The position numbers and the translations under genes were made by a program. Positions 32,276 through 41,240 of a DNA stretch of 41,240 nucleotides are shown here, one piece after another. The first letter of the stretch is position 1. The number at the start of each line of letters is the position of its first letter. Under the pieces are notes generated by a model. It was not told the origin of the DNA. It saw only the letters and a list, made by a program, of their open reading frames with translations, and did no database searches. This DNA is from Azoarcus sp. (GTDB lineage: Bacteria > Pseudomonadota > Gammaproteobacteria > Burkholderiales > Rhodocyclaceae): contig DYFV01000045.1 of assembly GCA_020725025.1 (NCBI GenBank), forward strand, positions 1-41,240, in the 5' to 3' direction.

Positions 32276-32359
32276 AAGGTGTTATTCCGGTGCCCATGCG
32301 CGCGCGCCTAGAATCAGATCGGGGCGCCACGCGTGGGCGGGGCCGGACGAGGAAAAGAC

Positions 32360-33520
32360 ATGGAATTCACGATCCACAATCAGGTGCTGCTGCTGGTCTT
32401 CGCGATCGCGATGCTGATGGGGGCGGTGGCGAACAAGACGAACTTCTGCACCATGGGCGCCGTCTCCGACTGGGTGAACATGGGCGACACCGGGCGTCTG
32501 CGTGCCTGGCTCCTGGCGATGGCGATGGCGCTGGGCGGCGTGCTGGTGCTCGAGGCGAGCGGGCTTGCCGACGTGGACAGCGAAGTGTTCCCCCCCTACC
32601 GCACCGCCAACTTCGCCTGGCTGCGCTACGTGCTGGGCGGGCTCATGTTCGGCGTCGGGATGACGCTGGCGAGCGGCTGCGGGAACAAGACCCTGGTGCG
32701 GATCGGCGGCGGCAACCTCAAGTCCCTGGTCGTGCTGATCGTGGCGGCCGGCTTCGCCTATCTCATGCTGTGGGGCGATCTCTACGCGGTAGCCTTCGAC
32801 GGCTGGATCGCGCCGACCACCATCGCGCTGTCCGAGCGCGGCATCGCGAGCCAGGAGCTCTCCGCCGTGCTGGCCGGGCTCTTCGGGGCCGAGGCCGGCC
32901 GCGGCCTGCACCTGGCGGTAGGGGGCGCGGTGACCCTGGGCATGCTCGCGTTCATCTTCGCCAACCGCGAGTTCCGCTCGAGCCGCGACAACATCCTCGC
33001 CGGCGTGGTGATCGGGCTCGCCGTGGTGGCCGGCTGGTACATCACCGGCGGCAGCCTCGGCGCGGCCTGGAAGGAGTACGCCGAGTTCGCGCCGGAGGTG
33101 CCCAGCCGGGTCCAGACCCAGTCCTACACCTTCATCAGCCCCATGGGCGATTCGGTGCGCTACCTGATGTCGCCGGGACAGCTCTCGTTCGTGAACTTCG
33201 GCATCATGGCGCTCACGGGCGTCGTCGCCGGCTCGCTCGCCTATGCGCTCCTCACCCGGAGCTTCCGCTTCGAGTGGTTCTACAACCGCGAGGACGTGGT
33301 GAACCACGTCGTCGGCGCCGTGCTGATGGGCGTGGGCGGAGTGCTCGCCATGGGCTGCACCATCGGCCAGGCGGTGACCGGCTTCTCCACGCTGGCGCTG
33401 GGCTCCATCCTCGTGTTCGTCTCCATCGTGGCGGGCTCGGCGGCCACCATGAAGTACCTCTACTGGCGGGCGATGCGGGAGGACGAGGCGAGCGAAGCGG
33501 TCCCTACGCAAAATGTTTGA
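32360..33520 (+). CDS. YeeE/YedE-family sulfur transporter (TsuA-like)
   Basis: This 386-residue protein has about nine or ten membrane segments and three conserved cysteine motifs in or near them: NKTNFCTMG (Cys30), LASGCGNKT (Cys107) and LAMGCTIGQ (about Cys333). In characterised TsuA proteins such cysteines pass thiosulfate through the membrane. In sulfur oxidizers this family is often near dsr or tusA genes, probably moving thiosulfate or sulfur compounds to the cytoplasm. The ATG at 32360 is preceded by GAGGAAAAGAC; an in-frame ATG at 32333 would add Gly/Arg-rich residues. It diverges from the DsrC-like gene. Confidence 0.88.
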   Translation: MEFTIHNQVLLLVFAIAMLMGAVANKTNFCTMGAVSDWVNMGDTGRLRAWLLAMAMALGGVLVLEASGLADVDSEVFPPYRTANFAWLRYVLGGLMFGVGMTLASGCGNKTLVRIGGGNLKSLVVLIVAAGFAYLMLWGDLYAVAFDGWIAPTTIALSERGIASQELSAVLAGLFGAEAGRGLHLAVGGAVTLGMLAFIFANREFRSSRDNILAGVVIGLAVVAGWYITGGSLGAAWKEYAEFAPEVPSRVQTQSYTFISPMGDSVRYLMSPGQLSFVNFGIMALTGVVAGSLAYALLTRSFRFEWFYNREDVVNHVVGAVLMGVGGVLAMGCTIGQAVTGFSTLALGSILVFVSIVAGSAATMKYLYWRAMREDEASEAVPTQNV

Positions 33521-33545
33521 CACGGGTCGGGAGGCTTGTAATAAT
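33517..33545 (+). promoter_or_regulatory. Promoter for tRNA-Val
   Basis: TTGACA at 33517-33522 and AATAAT at 33540-33545 are separated by 17 bases, close to the sigma-70 consensus. The -35 overlaps the transporter stop codon (33518-33520). The tRNA begins 14 bases after the -10. Confidence 0.8.
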
Positions 33546-33559
33546 GCGCGGCTCTTAGC

Positions 33560-33636
33560 AGGCGCGTAGCTCAGTTGGTTAGAGCACCACCTTGACATGG
33601 TGGGGGTCGTTGGTTCGAATCCAATCGCGCCTACCA
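33560..33636 (+). tRNA. tRNA-Val (anticodon GAC)
   Basis: A 77-base cloverleaf: acceptor AGGCGCG/CGCGCCT, D-stem GCTC/GAGC, anticodon stem CCACC/GGTGG with loop TTGACAT (anticodon GAC), T-arm GTTGG-TTCGAAT-CCAAT, and encoded CCA at 33634-33636. It reads GUC and GUU valine codons. Confidence 0.97.
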
Positions 33637-33718
33637 ACACCTGGAGCCGGATTGCCATGTTCCGAACTACTACCGAAATCGGAAACTGAACGTCGGGCTC
33701 CACTGCAGTGCTAAAAAG

Positions 33719-33748
33719 AAAAGTGCGGCTCGACCGCACTTTTTTTTC
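33719..33748 (+). terminator. Rho-independent terminator between tRNA-Val and thrS
   Basis: AAGTGCGG and CCGCACTT pair around CTCGA, preceded by an A-rich run and followed by eight T. It lies 83 bases after the tRNA and 42 before thrS, so it ends the tRNA transcript or acts as a leader attenuator for thrS. Confidence 0.88.
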
Positions 33749-33789
33749 GTCCGGATTTTGCCGAACCCCCAGCATCGAGGCTTCCAGTC

Positions 33790-35709
33790 ATGCCCAACAT
33801 CACGCTCCCTGACGGTTCCGTACGCAGCTTCGAGCACCCGGTGACGGTTGCCGAAGTGGCCGCGTCGATCGGCGCCGGGCTTGCCAAGGCGGCCCTCGCC
33901 GGCAAGGTGGACGGCCGCCTGGTCGATCTCTCGCATCGCATCGAGAGCGACACGCCGCTCGCCATCGTGACCGACAAGAGCGCCGAAGGCCTCGACGTCA
34001 TCCGCCACTCCACGGCGCACCTGCTGGCGCATGCGGTGAAGGAGCTCTTCCCGGACGCCCAGGTCACCATCGGCCCGGTGATCGAGAACGGGTTCTACTA
34101 CGACTTCTCCTACAAGCGGCCCTTTACGCCCGAAGACCTGGAGAAGATCGAGAAGCGCATGGCCGAGCTCGCCAAGCGCGAGATCCCGGTCGCCCGCGAG
34201 GTCTGGGCCCGCGACGAGGCGGTGGCCTTCTTCAAGAACCAGGGTGAGCACTACAAGGCCGAGATCATCGCCTCCATCCCCCAGGCGGAGGACGTGTCGC
34301 TCTATCGCCAGGGCGATTTCGTGGATCTCTGCCGCGGCCCCCACGTGCCGACGACCGGCAAGCTCAAGGTCTTCAAGCTGACCAAGGTCGCGGGCGCCTA
34401 CTGGCGGGGCGACTCGAAGAACGAGATGCTCCAGCGCATCTACGGCACCGCCTGGGCGAAGAAGGAAGAGCTCGACGCCTACCTGCACATGCTGGAGGAG
34501 GCCGAGAAGCGCGATCACCGCAAGCTCGGCCAGCTCCTCGACCTCTTCCACTTCCAGGAGGAGGCGCCCGGCGCCGTGTTCTGGCATCCCAAGGGCTGGC
34601 GGCTGTTCCAGACGCTCATCAACTACATGCGCGAGCGCCAGGAGGAGGCGGGCTACGTCGAGGTGAACACCCCCGACGTGATGGATCGCGCCCTGTGGGA
34701 GACATCCGGCCACTGGCAGAACTACCGCCAGAACATGTTCACCACTCAGACCGAGGACGAGCGCGTCTTCGCGCTGAAGCCGATGAACTGTCCGGGTGCG
34801 GTCTCCATGTTCGCCCAGGGGCTCAAGAGCTACCGCGACCTGCCGCTGCGCATGGCCGAGTTCGGCAAGGTGCACCGCTACGAGCCTTCGGGTGCGCTGC
34901 ACGGCCTGCTGCGGGTGCGCCACTTCACCCAGGACGATGCCCACGTCTTCTGCACCGAGGAGCAGATGGAGCAGGAGTGCAAGGACGTCGTGGCGCTGAT
35001 CCTCGACATCTACAAGGACTTCGGCTTCGACAACGTCCGCATCAAGCTGTCCACGCGGCCGGAGAACCGTATCGGCAGCGACGAGACCTGGGACAAGCTG
35101 GAAGGCGCGCTCGCCGCGGCGCTGGACCACATGGGGATGGCCTACGAGCTCTTCCCGGGCGAGGGCGCGTTCTACGGGCCCAAGCTCGAGTTCGTGCTGC
35201 GCGACGCGATCGGTCGCGACTGGCAGTGCGGCACGCTGCAGGTGGACATGAACCTGCCCGAGCGCTTCGACATCCACTACGTGGCCGAGGACAACTCCCG
35301 CCGCCGTCCGGTCATGCTGCACCGCGCGCTGTTCGGCTCCCTCGAGCGCTTCACCGGGATCCTCATCGAGCATCACGCCGGCAACCTGCCGCTGTGGCTC
35401 TCGCCGGTGCACGCGGTGGTGATGAACATCTCCGACGGGCAGGCCGAGTATGCCCAGGATGTGGCCAAGCGCTTGAAACGGGCGGGTTTCCGGGTCGAAG
35501 CGGATTTGCGTAACGAGAAGATCACCTATAAAATTCGCGAACATAGCGTGCATAAACTGCCCTACCAGCTCGTGGTCGGCGAGAAGGAAAAGGCCGCGGG
35601 GGTGGTGGCGGTGCGCGTACGGGGTGGCCAGGATCTTGGCCAAATGTCCCTCGAAGAGCTGATCGAGCGCTGGCGGCGCGAAATGGACGCGCGGGCCGGC
35701 TCGGTCTGA
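33790..35709 (+). CDS. thrS: Threonyl-tRNA synthetase
   Basis: This 639-residue class II synthetase attaches threonine to tRNA-Thr. The order of domains is TGS (1-60), editing domain with [10 protein letters not shown] (about 73-82), a catalytic core with the zinc-binding Cys in PMNCPGA and motif 2 around [18 protein letters not shown], motif 3 in [12 protein letters not shown], and an anticodon-binding domain at the C-terminus. Length matches the bacterial family. It begins the translation gene block; infC follows 27 bases later. The ATG at 33790 agrees with the conserved TGS start MPxITLPDGS. Confidence 0.98.
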   Translation: MPNITLPDGSVRSFEHPVTVAEVAASIGAGLAKAALAGKVDGRLVDLSHRIESDTPLAIVTDKSAEGLDVIRHSTAHLLAHAVKELFPDAQVTIGPVIENGFYYDFSYKRPFTPEDLEKIEKRMAELAKREIPVAREVWARDEAVAFFKNQGEHYKAEIIASIPQAEDVSLYRQGDFVDLCRGPHVPTTGKLKVFKLTKVAGAYWRGDSKNEMLQRIYGTAWAKKEELDAYLHMLEEAEKRDHRKLGQLLDLFHFQEEAPGAVFWHPKGWRLFQTLINYMRERQEEAGYVEVNTPDVMDRALWETSGHWQNYRQNMFTTQTEDERVFALKPMNCPGAVSMFAQGLKSYRDLPLRMAEFGKVHRYEPSGALHGLLRVRHFTQDDAHVFCTEEQMEQECKDVVALILDIYKDFGFDNVRIKLSTRPENRIGSDETWDKLEGALAAALDHMGMAYELFPGEGAFYGPKLEFVLRDAIGRDWQCGTLQVDMNLPERFDIHYVAEDNSRRRPVMLHRALFGSLERFTGILIEHHAGNLPLWLSPVHAVVMNISDGQAEYAQDVAKRLKRAGFRVEADLRNEKITYKIREHSVHKLPYQLVVGEKEKAAGVVAVRVRGGQDLGQMSLEELIERWRREMDARAGSV

Positions 35710-35736
35710 TTTTTTGTTTTCGTGGAGAATTAAGCC

Positions 35737-36261
35737 ATCGCTCAAGAGAAGAAGCAGCGCGTCAACGGAGAGATCAACGCGCCTGAAGTCCGCCTGGTCG
35801 GCGAAGACGGCGAGCAGCTCGGAATCGTATCCCTGCACACTGCCCTGAACATGGCCGAGGAGGCCGGGCTGGATCTGGTGGAAATCGCGCCCATGGCGCA
35901 GCCGCCGGTCTGTCGGGTGATGGACTACGGCAAGTTCAAGTACCAGGAGCAGAAGAAGGCTCACGAGGCGCGGCTGAAGCAGAAGCAGGTGCAGGTCAAG
36001 GAGGTCAAGCTCCGGCCCGCGACCGACGAGAACGACTACCAGATCAAGCTGCGGAATCTCAAGCGCTTCCTGGAAGAGGGCGACAAGTGCAAGGTCACCT
36101 TGCGTTTCCGCGGGCGCGAGATGGCGCACCAGGAGTTCGGTCTGCGTCAGCTCGAACGCGTCAAGGCCGACCTCGAGGAGCTCGGCCAGGTCGAGCAGAT
36201 GCCCAAGATGGAAGGGCGTCAGATGATCATGGTGATCGCGCCGCTGAAGAAGAATCGCTGA
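35737..36261 (+). CDS. infC: Translation initiation factor IF-3 (ATC start)
   Basis: This 174-residue protein keeps the whole IF-3 sequence. Translation starts at a rare ATC codon (35737-35739) followed by [20 protein letters not shown], with GGAG at 35724-35727, 9 bases upstream. The first ATG in frame (35851) would cut off 38 conserved residues. IF-3 rejects non-AUG starts, so its own non-AUG start gives autoregulation, as known for infC of many bacteria. IF-3 binds the 30S subunit and checks initiator tRNA pairing. thrS is upstream and rpmI/rplT downstream. Confidence 0.95.
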   Translation: MAQEKKQRVNGEINAPEVRLVGEDGEQLGIVSLHTALNMAEEAGLDLVEIAPMAQPPVCRVMDYGKFKYQEQKKAHEARLKQKQVQVKEVKLRPATDENDYQIKLRNLKRFLEEGDKCKVTLRFRGREMAHQEFGLRQLERVKADLEELGQVEQMPKMEGRQMIMVIAPLKKNR

Positions 36262-36279
36262 GCGAGCGGAAGGAATTCT

Positions 36280-36384
36280 GCGGCCGGCCCTGGTGGGCGG
36301 GCCGCGAATACCGGCGAACGGAGGTTCGCCGGAATACAAGTGGTGTCAGGTCGGAAAACGCGCCGCACGGCGACGCTACCTGAC
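36280..36384 (+). promoter_or_regulatory. Structured leader of rpmI-rplT, likely L20 autoregulatory site
   Basis: The 147-base infC-rpmI gap holds a GCGGCC...GGGCCGC stem (about 36280-36305), a 9-bp stem CCGGCGAAC/GTTCGCCGG (36311-36332), and GTCAGGT (36345-36351) complementary to ACCTGAC (36378-36384) just before rpmI. L20 is known to repress rpmI-rplT through such mRNA structures; the assignment here is by position and structure. Confidence 0.5.
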
Positions 36385-36408
36385 GGCATTCATAAACTGG
36401 AGTCAGCA

Positions 36409-36606
36409 ATGCCCAAGATGAAGACCAAGAGCGGAGCCGCCAAGCGGTTCAAGGTCCGCTCGAGCGGCGGGATCAAGCGGTCCCAGGCGTTCAAGCGCCA
36501 CATCCTTACCAAGAAAACCACCAAGGCGAAGCGGCACCTTCGCGGCATGACGGAAGTCCATGCTGCGGACGAGAAGCTGATCCGCGCCATGCTGCCGTAC
36601 GCTTGA
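36409..36606 (+). CDS. rpmI: 50S ribosomal protein L35
   Basis: This 65-residue basic protein begins [20 protein letters not shown], the L35 signature. It is part of the large ribosomal subunit. It follows a structured leader and is 12 bases before rplT, with which it is translationally linked in other bacteria. TGGAG lies 8 bases before the ATG. Length is normal for the family. Confidence 0.97.
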   Translation: MPKMKTKSGAAKRFKVRSSGGIKRSQAFKRHILTKKTTKAKRHLRGMTEVHAADEKLIRAMLPYA

Positions 36607-36618
36607 TAGGAGACCGCC

Positions 36619-36978
36619 ATGCCCCGAGTCAAACGTGGTGTAACCGCCCGCGCCCGTCACAAGAAGGTCCTCGACCAGGCCAAGGGTTACCGCGGCCGTC
36701 GCAAGAACGTATATCGCATCGCCAAGCAGGCGGTGATGAAGGCGGGTCAGTACGCCTATCGTGACCGTCGTCAGCGCAAGCGTCAGTTCCGCTCCCTTTG
36801 GATCGCCCGTATCAACGCCGCCGCGCGCGAGCTGGGCCTGACCTACAGCACCTTCATGAACGGCCTGAAGAAGGCTGCGGTCGAAGTGGACCGCAAGGTG
36901 CTGGCCGACCTGGCCGTGTTCGACAAGCCCGCTTTTGCGGCGCTCGCCGAACAAGCCCGGGCCAAACTCGCCGCGTAA
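36619..36978 (+). CDS. rplT: 50S ribosomal protein L20
   Basis: This 119-residue basic protein begins [18 protein letters not shown], the L20 signature, and contains [20 protein letters not shown]. It binds 23S rRNA early in assembly and represses its own operon. TAGGAG lies 7 bases before the ATG. It is followed by a strong terminator before pheS. Confidence 0.98.
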   Translation: MPRVKRGVTARARHKKVLDQAKGYRGRRKNVYRIAKQAVMKAGQYAYRDRRQRKRQFRSLWIARINAAARELGLTYSTFMNGLKKAAVEVDRKVLADLAVFDKPAFAALAEQARAKLAA

Positions 36979-36992
36979 GCCACCGCGGCACG

Positions 36993-37022
36993 AAAAAAGG
37001 AGGCCTGGCCTCCTTTTTTTTT
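36993..37022 (+). terminator. Rho-independent terminator between rplT and pheS
   Basis: GGAGGC/GCCTCC stem with a three-base loop, flanked by six A and a run of about nine T. It lies 15 bases after the rplT stop and 24 before the pheS start, close enough to act as an attenuator for pheST. No Phe-rich leader peptide is visible. Confidence 0.88.
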
Positions 37023-37027
37023 CCTGA

Positions 37028-38077
<1,050 letters not shown>

Positions 38078-38083
38078 TCGAAC

Positions 38084-40462
38084 ATGCAATTCTCGGAACA
38101 GTGGCTGCGTAGCCTCGTGAATCCGCCGCTTGCGAGCGAGGCCCTCGGGCATCTGCTCACCATGGCGGGGCTCGAGGTCGAGGAGTCCGCGCCCGTGGCC
38201 CCGCCGTTCTCCGGCGTGGTGGTGGCGCGCATCGTGGAAGCGGAGAAGCATCCGAACGCGGACAAGCTGCGGGTGTGCAAGGTGGACGCCGGCCAGGGCG
38301 AGCTCCTGCAGATCGTGTGCGGGGCGCCCAATGCGGCCGCCGGCATGAACGTGCCGTGCGCCCTCGTCGGCGCGAAGCTCCCCGGCTTCGACATCAAGGC
38401 CGCCAAGCTGCGCGGCGTCGAGTCCTTCGGCATGCTGTGCTCCGCCCGCGAGCTCGGGCTCTCGGAGGACCACGCGGGCCTGCTGGAGCTGCCCGCCGAT
38501 GCGCCCATCGGGCGCGACGTGCGCGACTTCCTGGCACTCGACGACACCCTCTTCACCATCAAGCTCACCCCCAATCGCCCGGACTGCCTGAGCCTTACCG
38601 GCATCGCGCGCGAGGTGGCGGCCCTCACCAAGACCCCGTTTGCGCCGGTGGCGGTCGAAGCGGTCGCCCCGACCATCGACGACCGTCGCGCCATCGTGCT
38701 CGACGCGCCGCAGGCCTGCCCGCGCTACTGCGGTCGCATCCTGCGTGGGGTGAACGCCAAGGCGCCCACGCCCGACTGGATGAAGGAGCGCCTGCGCCGC
38801 TGCGGCATCCGCGCCATCAGCGCGCTGGTGGACGTCACCAACTACGTGATGCTCGAGCTCGGTCAGCCGCTGCACGCCTTCGACGACCGGAAACTCTCCG
38901 GCGCGATCCACGTGCGCTACCCGCGCGAGGGCGAATCGGTCCAGCTCCTGAACGAACAGACGGTGACCCCGGCCGCCGACACCCTGCTCATCGCCGACGA
39001 GGCGCGCGCCCTTGCGCTCGCCGGCATCATGGGCGGCGAGGAGAGTGGGATCACCCTGGACACGACCGACGTCTTCCTCGAAAGCGCCTTTTTCGCCCCC
39101 GACGCGATCGCCGGCCGCGCGCGCAGCTACGGCTTCGTGTCCGACGCCTCGCATCGCTTCGAGCGCGGCGTGGACTTCGCGCTCGCCGGACAGGCCATCG
39201 AGCGCGCCACCCGGCTGATTCTCGACATCTGCGGCGGCCAGGCCGGCCCGGTGGAGGAAGCGGTCGCTCCCGAGCAACTGCCGGTGCGCAAGGCGGTGGC
39301 TCTGCGCCCGGCGCGGGTGAGGAAGCTCCTGGGCGTCGACCTGGACGACGCCGCTATGACCGCGCTCCTCGCGGGCGTTCACCTGGAGGTGCGGCGCGAA
39401 GGCGACGGCTACGCCGTGGTGCCCCCCTCGTTCCGCTTCGACATCGAGATCGAGGAGGACCTGGTCGAGGAGATCGCCCGCCTGTACGGCTACGACTCGA
39501 TTCCCGCGGTGCCGCCGCAGGGCACGCTCGCCATGCTGGATCGAACAGAGTCGGGCCGTACCCAGTGGGACGTGCGCCATCGCCTGGCCGATCGCGACTA
39601 CCAGGAGGTCGTCACCTACGCCTTCGTGGAGGAGGCCTGGGAGCACGACTTCTGCGCCAACGAAGACCCGATCCGGCTCGCCAACCCGATTGCGAGCCAG
39701 ATGAGCGTGATGCGCTCTAGCCTCCTTCCCGGCCTGGCGGCGACCCTCGCGGCCAACCGCAAGCGCCAGCTCGACCGCGTACGCGTGTTCGAGATCGGCC
39801 GCTGTTTCGAGCGCAAGGCGGACGGGGACCCGGTCCCCGGCTTCCATCAGCCGCTGCGGCTCGCGGCCCTCGCGGCCGGCGACGCGCTCCCCGAGCAGTG
39901 GGGTGCGCCCGCCCGCGGCGTGGATTTCTACGACGTGAAGGGCGACCTGGAGGCGCTGTTCGCGCCCGCCAGGCTCGGCTTCGAGCCCGTGTCGCATCCG
40001 GCGCTGCACCCGGGCCGCGCCGCCTCGGTGCTGCTCGGTGCCCGGCACATCGGCGTGATCGGCGAGCTCCACCCCATCTGGGTCCAGCGCTACGAGCTCG
40101 GCAGCGCGCCGGTGGTGTTCGAGGTGGAGCTCGACGCCGCGCTCGCCGCCGAGCTGCCCGCCTATCGCGAGATCTCGCGCCAACCGGCGGTCATCCGCGA
40201 CCTCGCCTTGGTGGTCGAGCAGGATCTCACGACGGCGCGCGTGCTGGAGGTGCTCCACGAGGTGGCGCCGCCGATCGTGAAGGCGATCACGCTCTTCGAC
40301 GTATACCATGGCAAGGGGATCGATCCGGACAAAAAGAGCCTTGCTTTCAGAGTGTTGATGCAAGATACTCAGCGGACGCTTGAGGACGCCGAAGTGGAGG
40401 CCGCGGTCGCCGCCATCGTTCGTCATGCGGAGTCCTCCCTGGGTGCGCGCTTGCGTGGATAG
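38084..40462 (+). CDS. pheT: Phenylalanyl-tRNA synthetase beta subunit
   Basis: This 792-residue protein starts MQFSEQWLRSLVNPPL and has an N-terminal tRNA-binding domain (about 40-150, EKHPNADKLRVCKVDAG). B3/B4 editing domains follow (SALVDVTNYVMLELGQPLHAFD, GIMGGEESGI), then B5 and a pseudo-catalytic core, and finally a ferredoxin-like anticodon-binding domain (REISRQPAVIRDLALVV). It supports tRNA-Phe binding and editing of mischarged Tyr. It lies 6 bases after pheS and 6 before ihfA, so these form one operon. Confidence 0.98.
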   Translation: MQFSEQWLRSLVNPPLASEALGHLLTMAGLEVEESAPVAPPFSGVVVARIVEAEKHPNADKLRVCKVDAGQGELLQIVCGAPNAAAGMNVPCALVGAKLPGFDIKAAKLRGVESFGMLCSARELGLSEDHAGLLELPADAPIGRDVRDFLALDDTLFTIKLTPNRPDCLSLTGIAREVAALTKTPFAPVAVEAVAPTIDDRRAIVLDAPQACPRYCGRILRGVNAKAPTPDWMKERLRRCGIRAISALVDVTNYVMLELGQPLHAFDDRKLSGAIHVRYPREGESVQLLNEQTVTPAADTLLIADEARALALAGIMGGEESGITLDTTDVFLESAFFAPDAIAGRARSYGFVSDASHRFERGVDFALAGQAIERATRLILDICGGQAGPVEEAVAPEQLPVRKAVALRPARVRKLLGVDLDDAAMTALLAGVHLEVRREGDGYAVVPPSFRFDIEIEEDLVEEIARLYGYDSIPAVPPQGTLAMLDRTESGRTQWDVRHRLADRDYQEVVTYAFVEEAWEHDFCANEDPIRLANPIASQMSVMRSSLLPGLAATLAANRKRQLDRVRVFEIGRCFERKADGDPVPGFHQPLRLAALAAGDALPEQWGAPARGVDFYDVKGDLEALFAPARLGFEPVSHPALHPGRAASVLLGARHIGVIGELHPIWVQRYELGSAPVVFEVELDAALAAELPAYREISRQPAVIRDLALVVEQDLTTARVLEVLHEVAPPIVKAITLFDVYHGKGIDPDKKSLAFRVLMQDTQRTLEDAEVEAAVAAIVRHAESSLGARLRG

Positions 40463-40468
40463 TGAGAA

Positions 40469-40780
40469 ATGAACGTGACCCTGACCAAAGCGGAACTGGC
40501 CGACCTGCTTTTCGAACGCGTCGGCCTCAACAAGCGTGAAGCCAAGGACATGGTGGAAGGCTTCTTCGAAGAAATCCGGCAGGCCCTCGAGCGCGGCGAG
40601 AGCGTCAAGCTGTCGGGTTTCGGCAACTTCCAGCTTCGTGACAAGCCCCAGCGTCCGGGGCGCAATCCCAAGACCGGCGAGGAGATCCCGATCACCGCGC
40701 GCCGCGTCGTGACCTTTCATGCCAGCCAGAAGCTCAAGGCCGCGGTGGAGCAACTGAGCGATGCAAACAAGCAGCCATAG
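40469..40780 (+). CDS. ihfA: Integration host factor subunit alpha
   Basis: This 103-residue DNA-bending protein carries the HU/IHF fold signature [26 protein letters not shown] in pattern, with the Pro that intercalates DNA. MTLTKAE-type N-terminus and position after pheT fix it as the alpha subunit. IHF with its beta partner bends DNA at promoters and recombination sites. The last 20 bases overlap the following MerR-type gene, indicating translational coupling. Confidence 0.96.
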   Translation: MNVTLTKAELADLLFERVGLNKREAKDMVEGFFEEIRQALERGESVKLSGFGNFQLRDKPQRPGRNPKTGEEIPITARRVVTFHASQKLKAAVEQLSDANKQP

Positions 40781-41141
40781 CGAGCCGGCGGCACAACTGC
40801 CGCCGATTCCGGCCAAGCGCTACTTCACCATCGGCGAAGTGAGCGAGCTGTGCGCCGTCAAGCCGCATGTGCTGCGCTACTGGGAGCAGGAGTTCACCCA
40901 GCTGAAGCCGGTGAAGCGGCGGGGCAACCGTCGCTACTACCAGCATCACGAGGTGCTGCTCATCCGTCGCATCCGCGAGCTCCTCTACGAGGAGGGCTTC
41001 ACCATCTCCGGCGCGCGCAACAAGCTCGGCGAATCGGTGATCCGCCAGCACGAGGAGGCCGAGGAGAGCGATCGGCTGCGCACGCTCCTGGCCGAGATCC
41101 GGGCCGAGATCCTCGATACGCTGGCGCAGCTGAAATCATGA
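40761..41141 (+). CDS. MerR-family transcriptional regulator
   Basis: This 126-residue protein has a winged helix-turn-helix ([27 protein letters not shown], about 19-45, and [19 protein letters not shown]), then a short helical tail for dimerisation. No metal-binding cysteines are present in the tail, so it is not a metal sensor of the MerR or CueR kind. This gene commonly follows ihfA in beta- and gammaproteobacteria. Its target is not known from sequence. It overlaps ihfA by 20 bases. Confidence 0.93.
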   Translation: MQTSSHSEPAAQLPPIPAKRYFTIGEVSELCAVKPHVLRYWEQEFTQLKPVKRRGNRRYYQHHEVLLIRRIRELLYEEGFTISGARNKLGESVIRQHEEAEESDRLRTLLAEIRAEILDTLAQLKS

Positions 41142-41149
41142 CGGGGGCT

Positions 41150-41178
41150 ATGGCAAAGCCGCGGGAACTTGCTATAAT
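41150..41178 (+). promoter_or_regulatory. Promoter for tRNA-Pro
   Basis: TATAAT at 41173-41178 is a perfect -10, extended by TG at 41170-41171, with a weak ATGGCA -35 (41150-41155) 17 bases upstream. The tRNA begins 12 bases after the -10. Confidence 0.8.
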
Positions 41179-41189
41179 TGCGGCTTGTG

Positions 41190-41240
<51 letters not shown>

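Overview
The window comes from a high-GC sulfur-oxidizing proteobacterium, most likely a betaproteobacterium. It holds a complete oxidative-type (reverse) dissimilatory sulfite reductase locus. The gene order tRNA-thrS-infC-rpmI-rplT-pheS-pheT-ihfA-merR-tRNA-Pro is typical of beta- and gammaproteobacteria. The taxonomic call is inference from gene content, not from a marker phylogeny.

Region 1 (about 1-10940, + strand) is a tight co-directional cluster. It encodes a FtsW/RodA-family SEDS membrane protein, a penicillin-binding transpeptidase, a small unknown protein, a double-FHA protein, an exported coiled-coil/WD40 protein, a PP2C phosphatase with a C-terminal membrane anchor, and a Ser/Thr kinase-like membrane protein. 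The last four genes overlap by 4 bp (ATGA) each. The content parallels the actinobacterial fha-pstP-rodA-pbpA-pkn cluster that couples phosphorylation to cell-wall synthesis. A REP-like inverted repeat separates it from the convergent dsr operon.

Region 2 (11102-24057, - strand) is the rDsr operon, transcribed dsrA-B-E-F-H-C-M-K-L-J-O-P-N and then a siroheme-branch methyltransferase. DsrEFH and DsrC relay sulfur to and from DsrAB, DsrMKJOP is the membrane electron-transfer complex, and DsrL is the NAD(P)H-linked iron-sulfur flavoprotein. DsrN and the SUMT enzyme make the siroheme/siroamide cofactor. Structured RNA-like hairpins lie between dsrC and dsrM.

Region 3 (24298-27353, + strand) diverges from dsrA. 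It holds an unrecognised 87-aa protein, a Cas6/Cmx6-like protein with no CRISPR array or other cas gene nearby, a tandem double-TusA protein, an unrecognised 199-aa protein and a TauD-like dioxygenase. This is the most novel-looking module.

Region 4 (27564-33520) is a sulfide and sulfur electron-transfer set. The + strand carries a NapC/NirT tetraheme cytochrome, an ethylbenzene-dehydrogenase-like heme protein, and the flavocytochrome c sulfide dehydrogenase subunits FccA and FccB. The - strand carries a cysteine-free DsrC paralogue and a DsbC/G-like thiol protein. A YeeE/YedE (TsuA-like) transporter on the + strand closes the region. A 26-bp motif (TAACCC-N5-GGTAGTACC type) occurs upstream of dsrA, upstream of the NapC operon and upstream of the DsrC paralogue, always oriented towards the gene, which suggests one regulator.

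Region 5 (33560-41240) is core housekeeping sequence: tRNA-Val, thrS, infC (non-AUG start), rpmI, rplT, pheS, pheT, ihfA, a MerR-type regulator and the 5' part of tRNA-Pro. No stretch longer than 300 bases lacks a gene.
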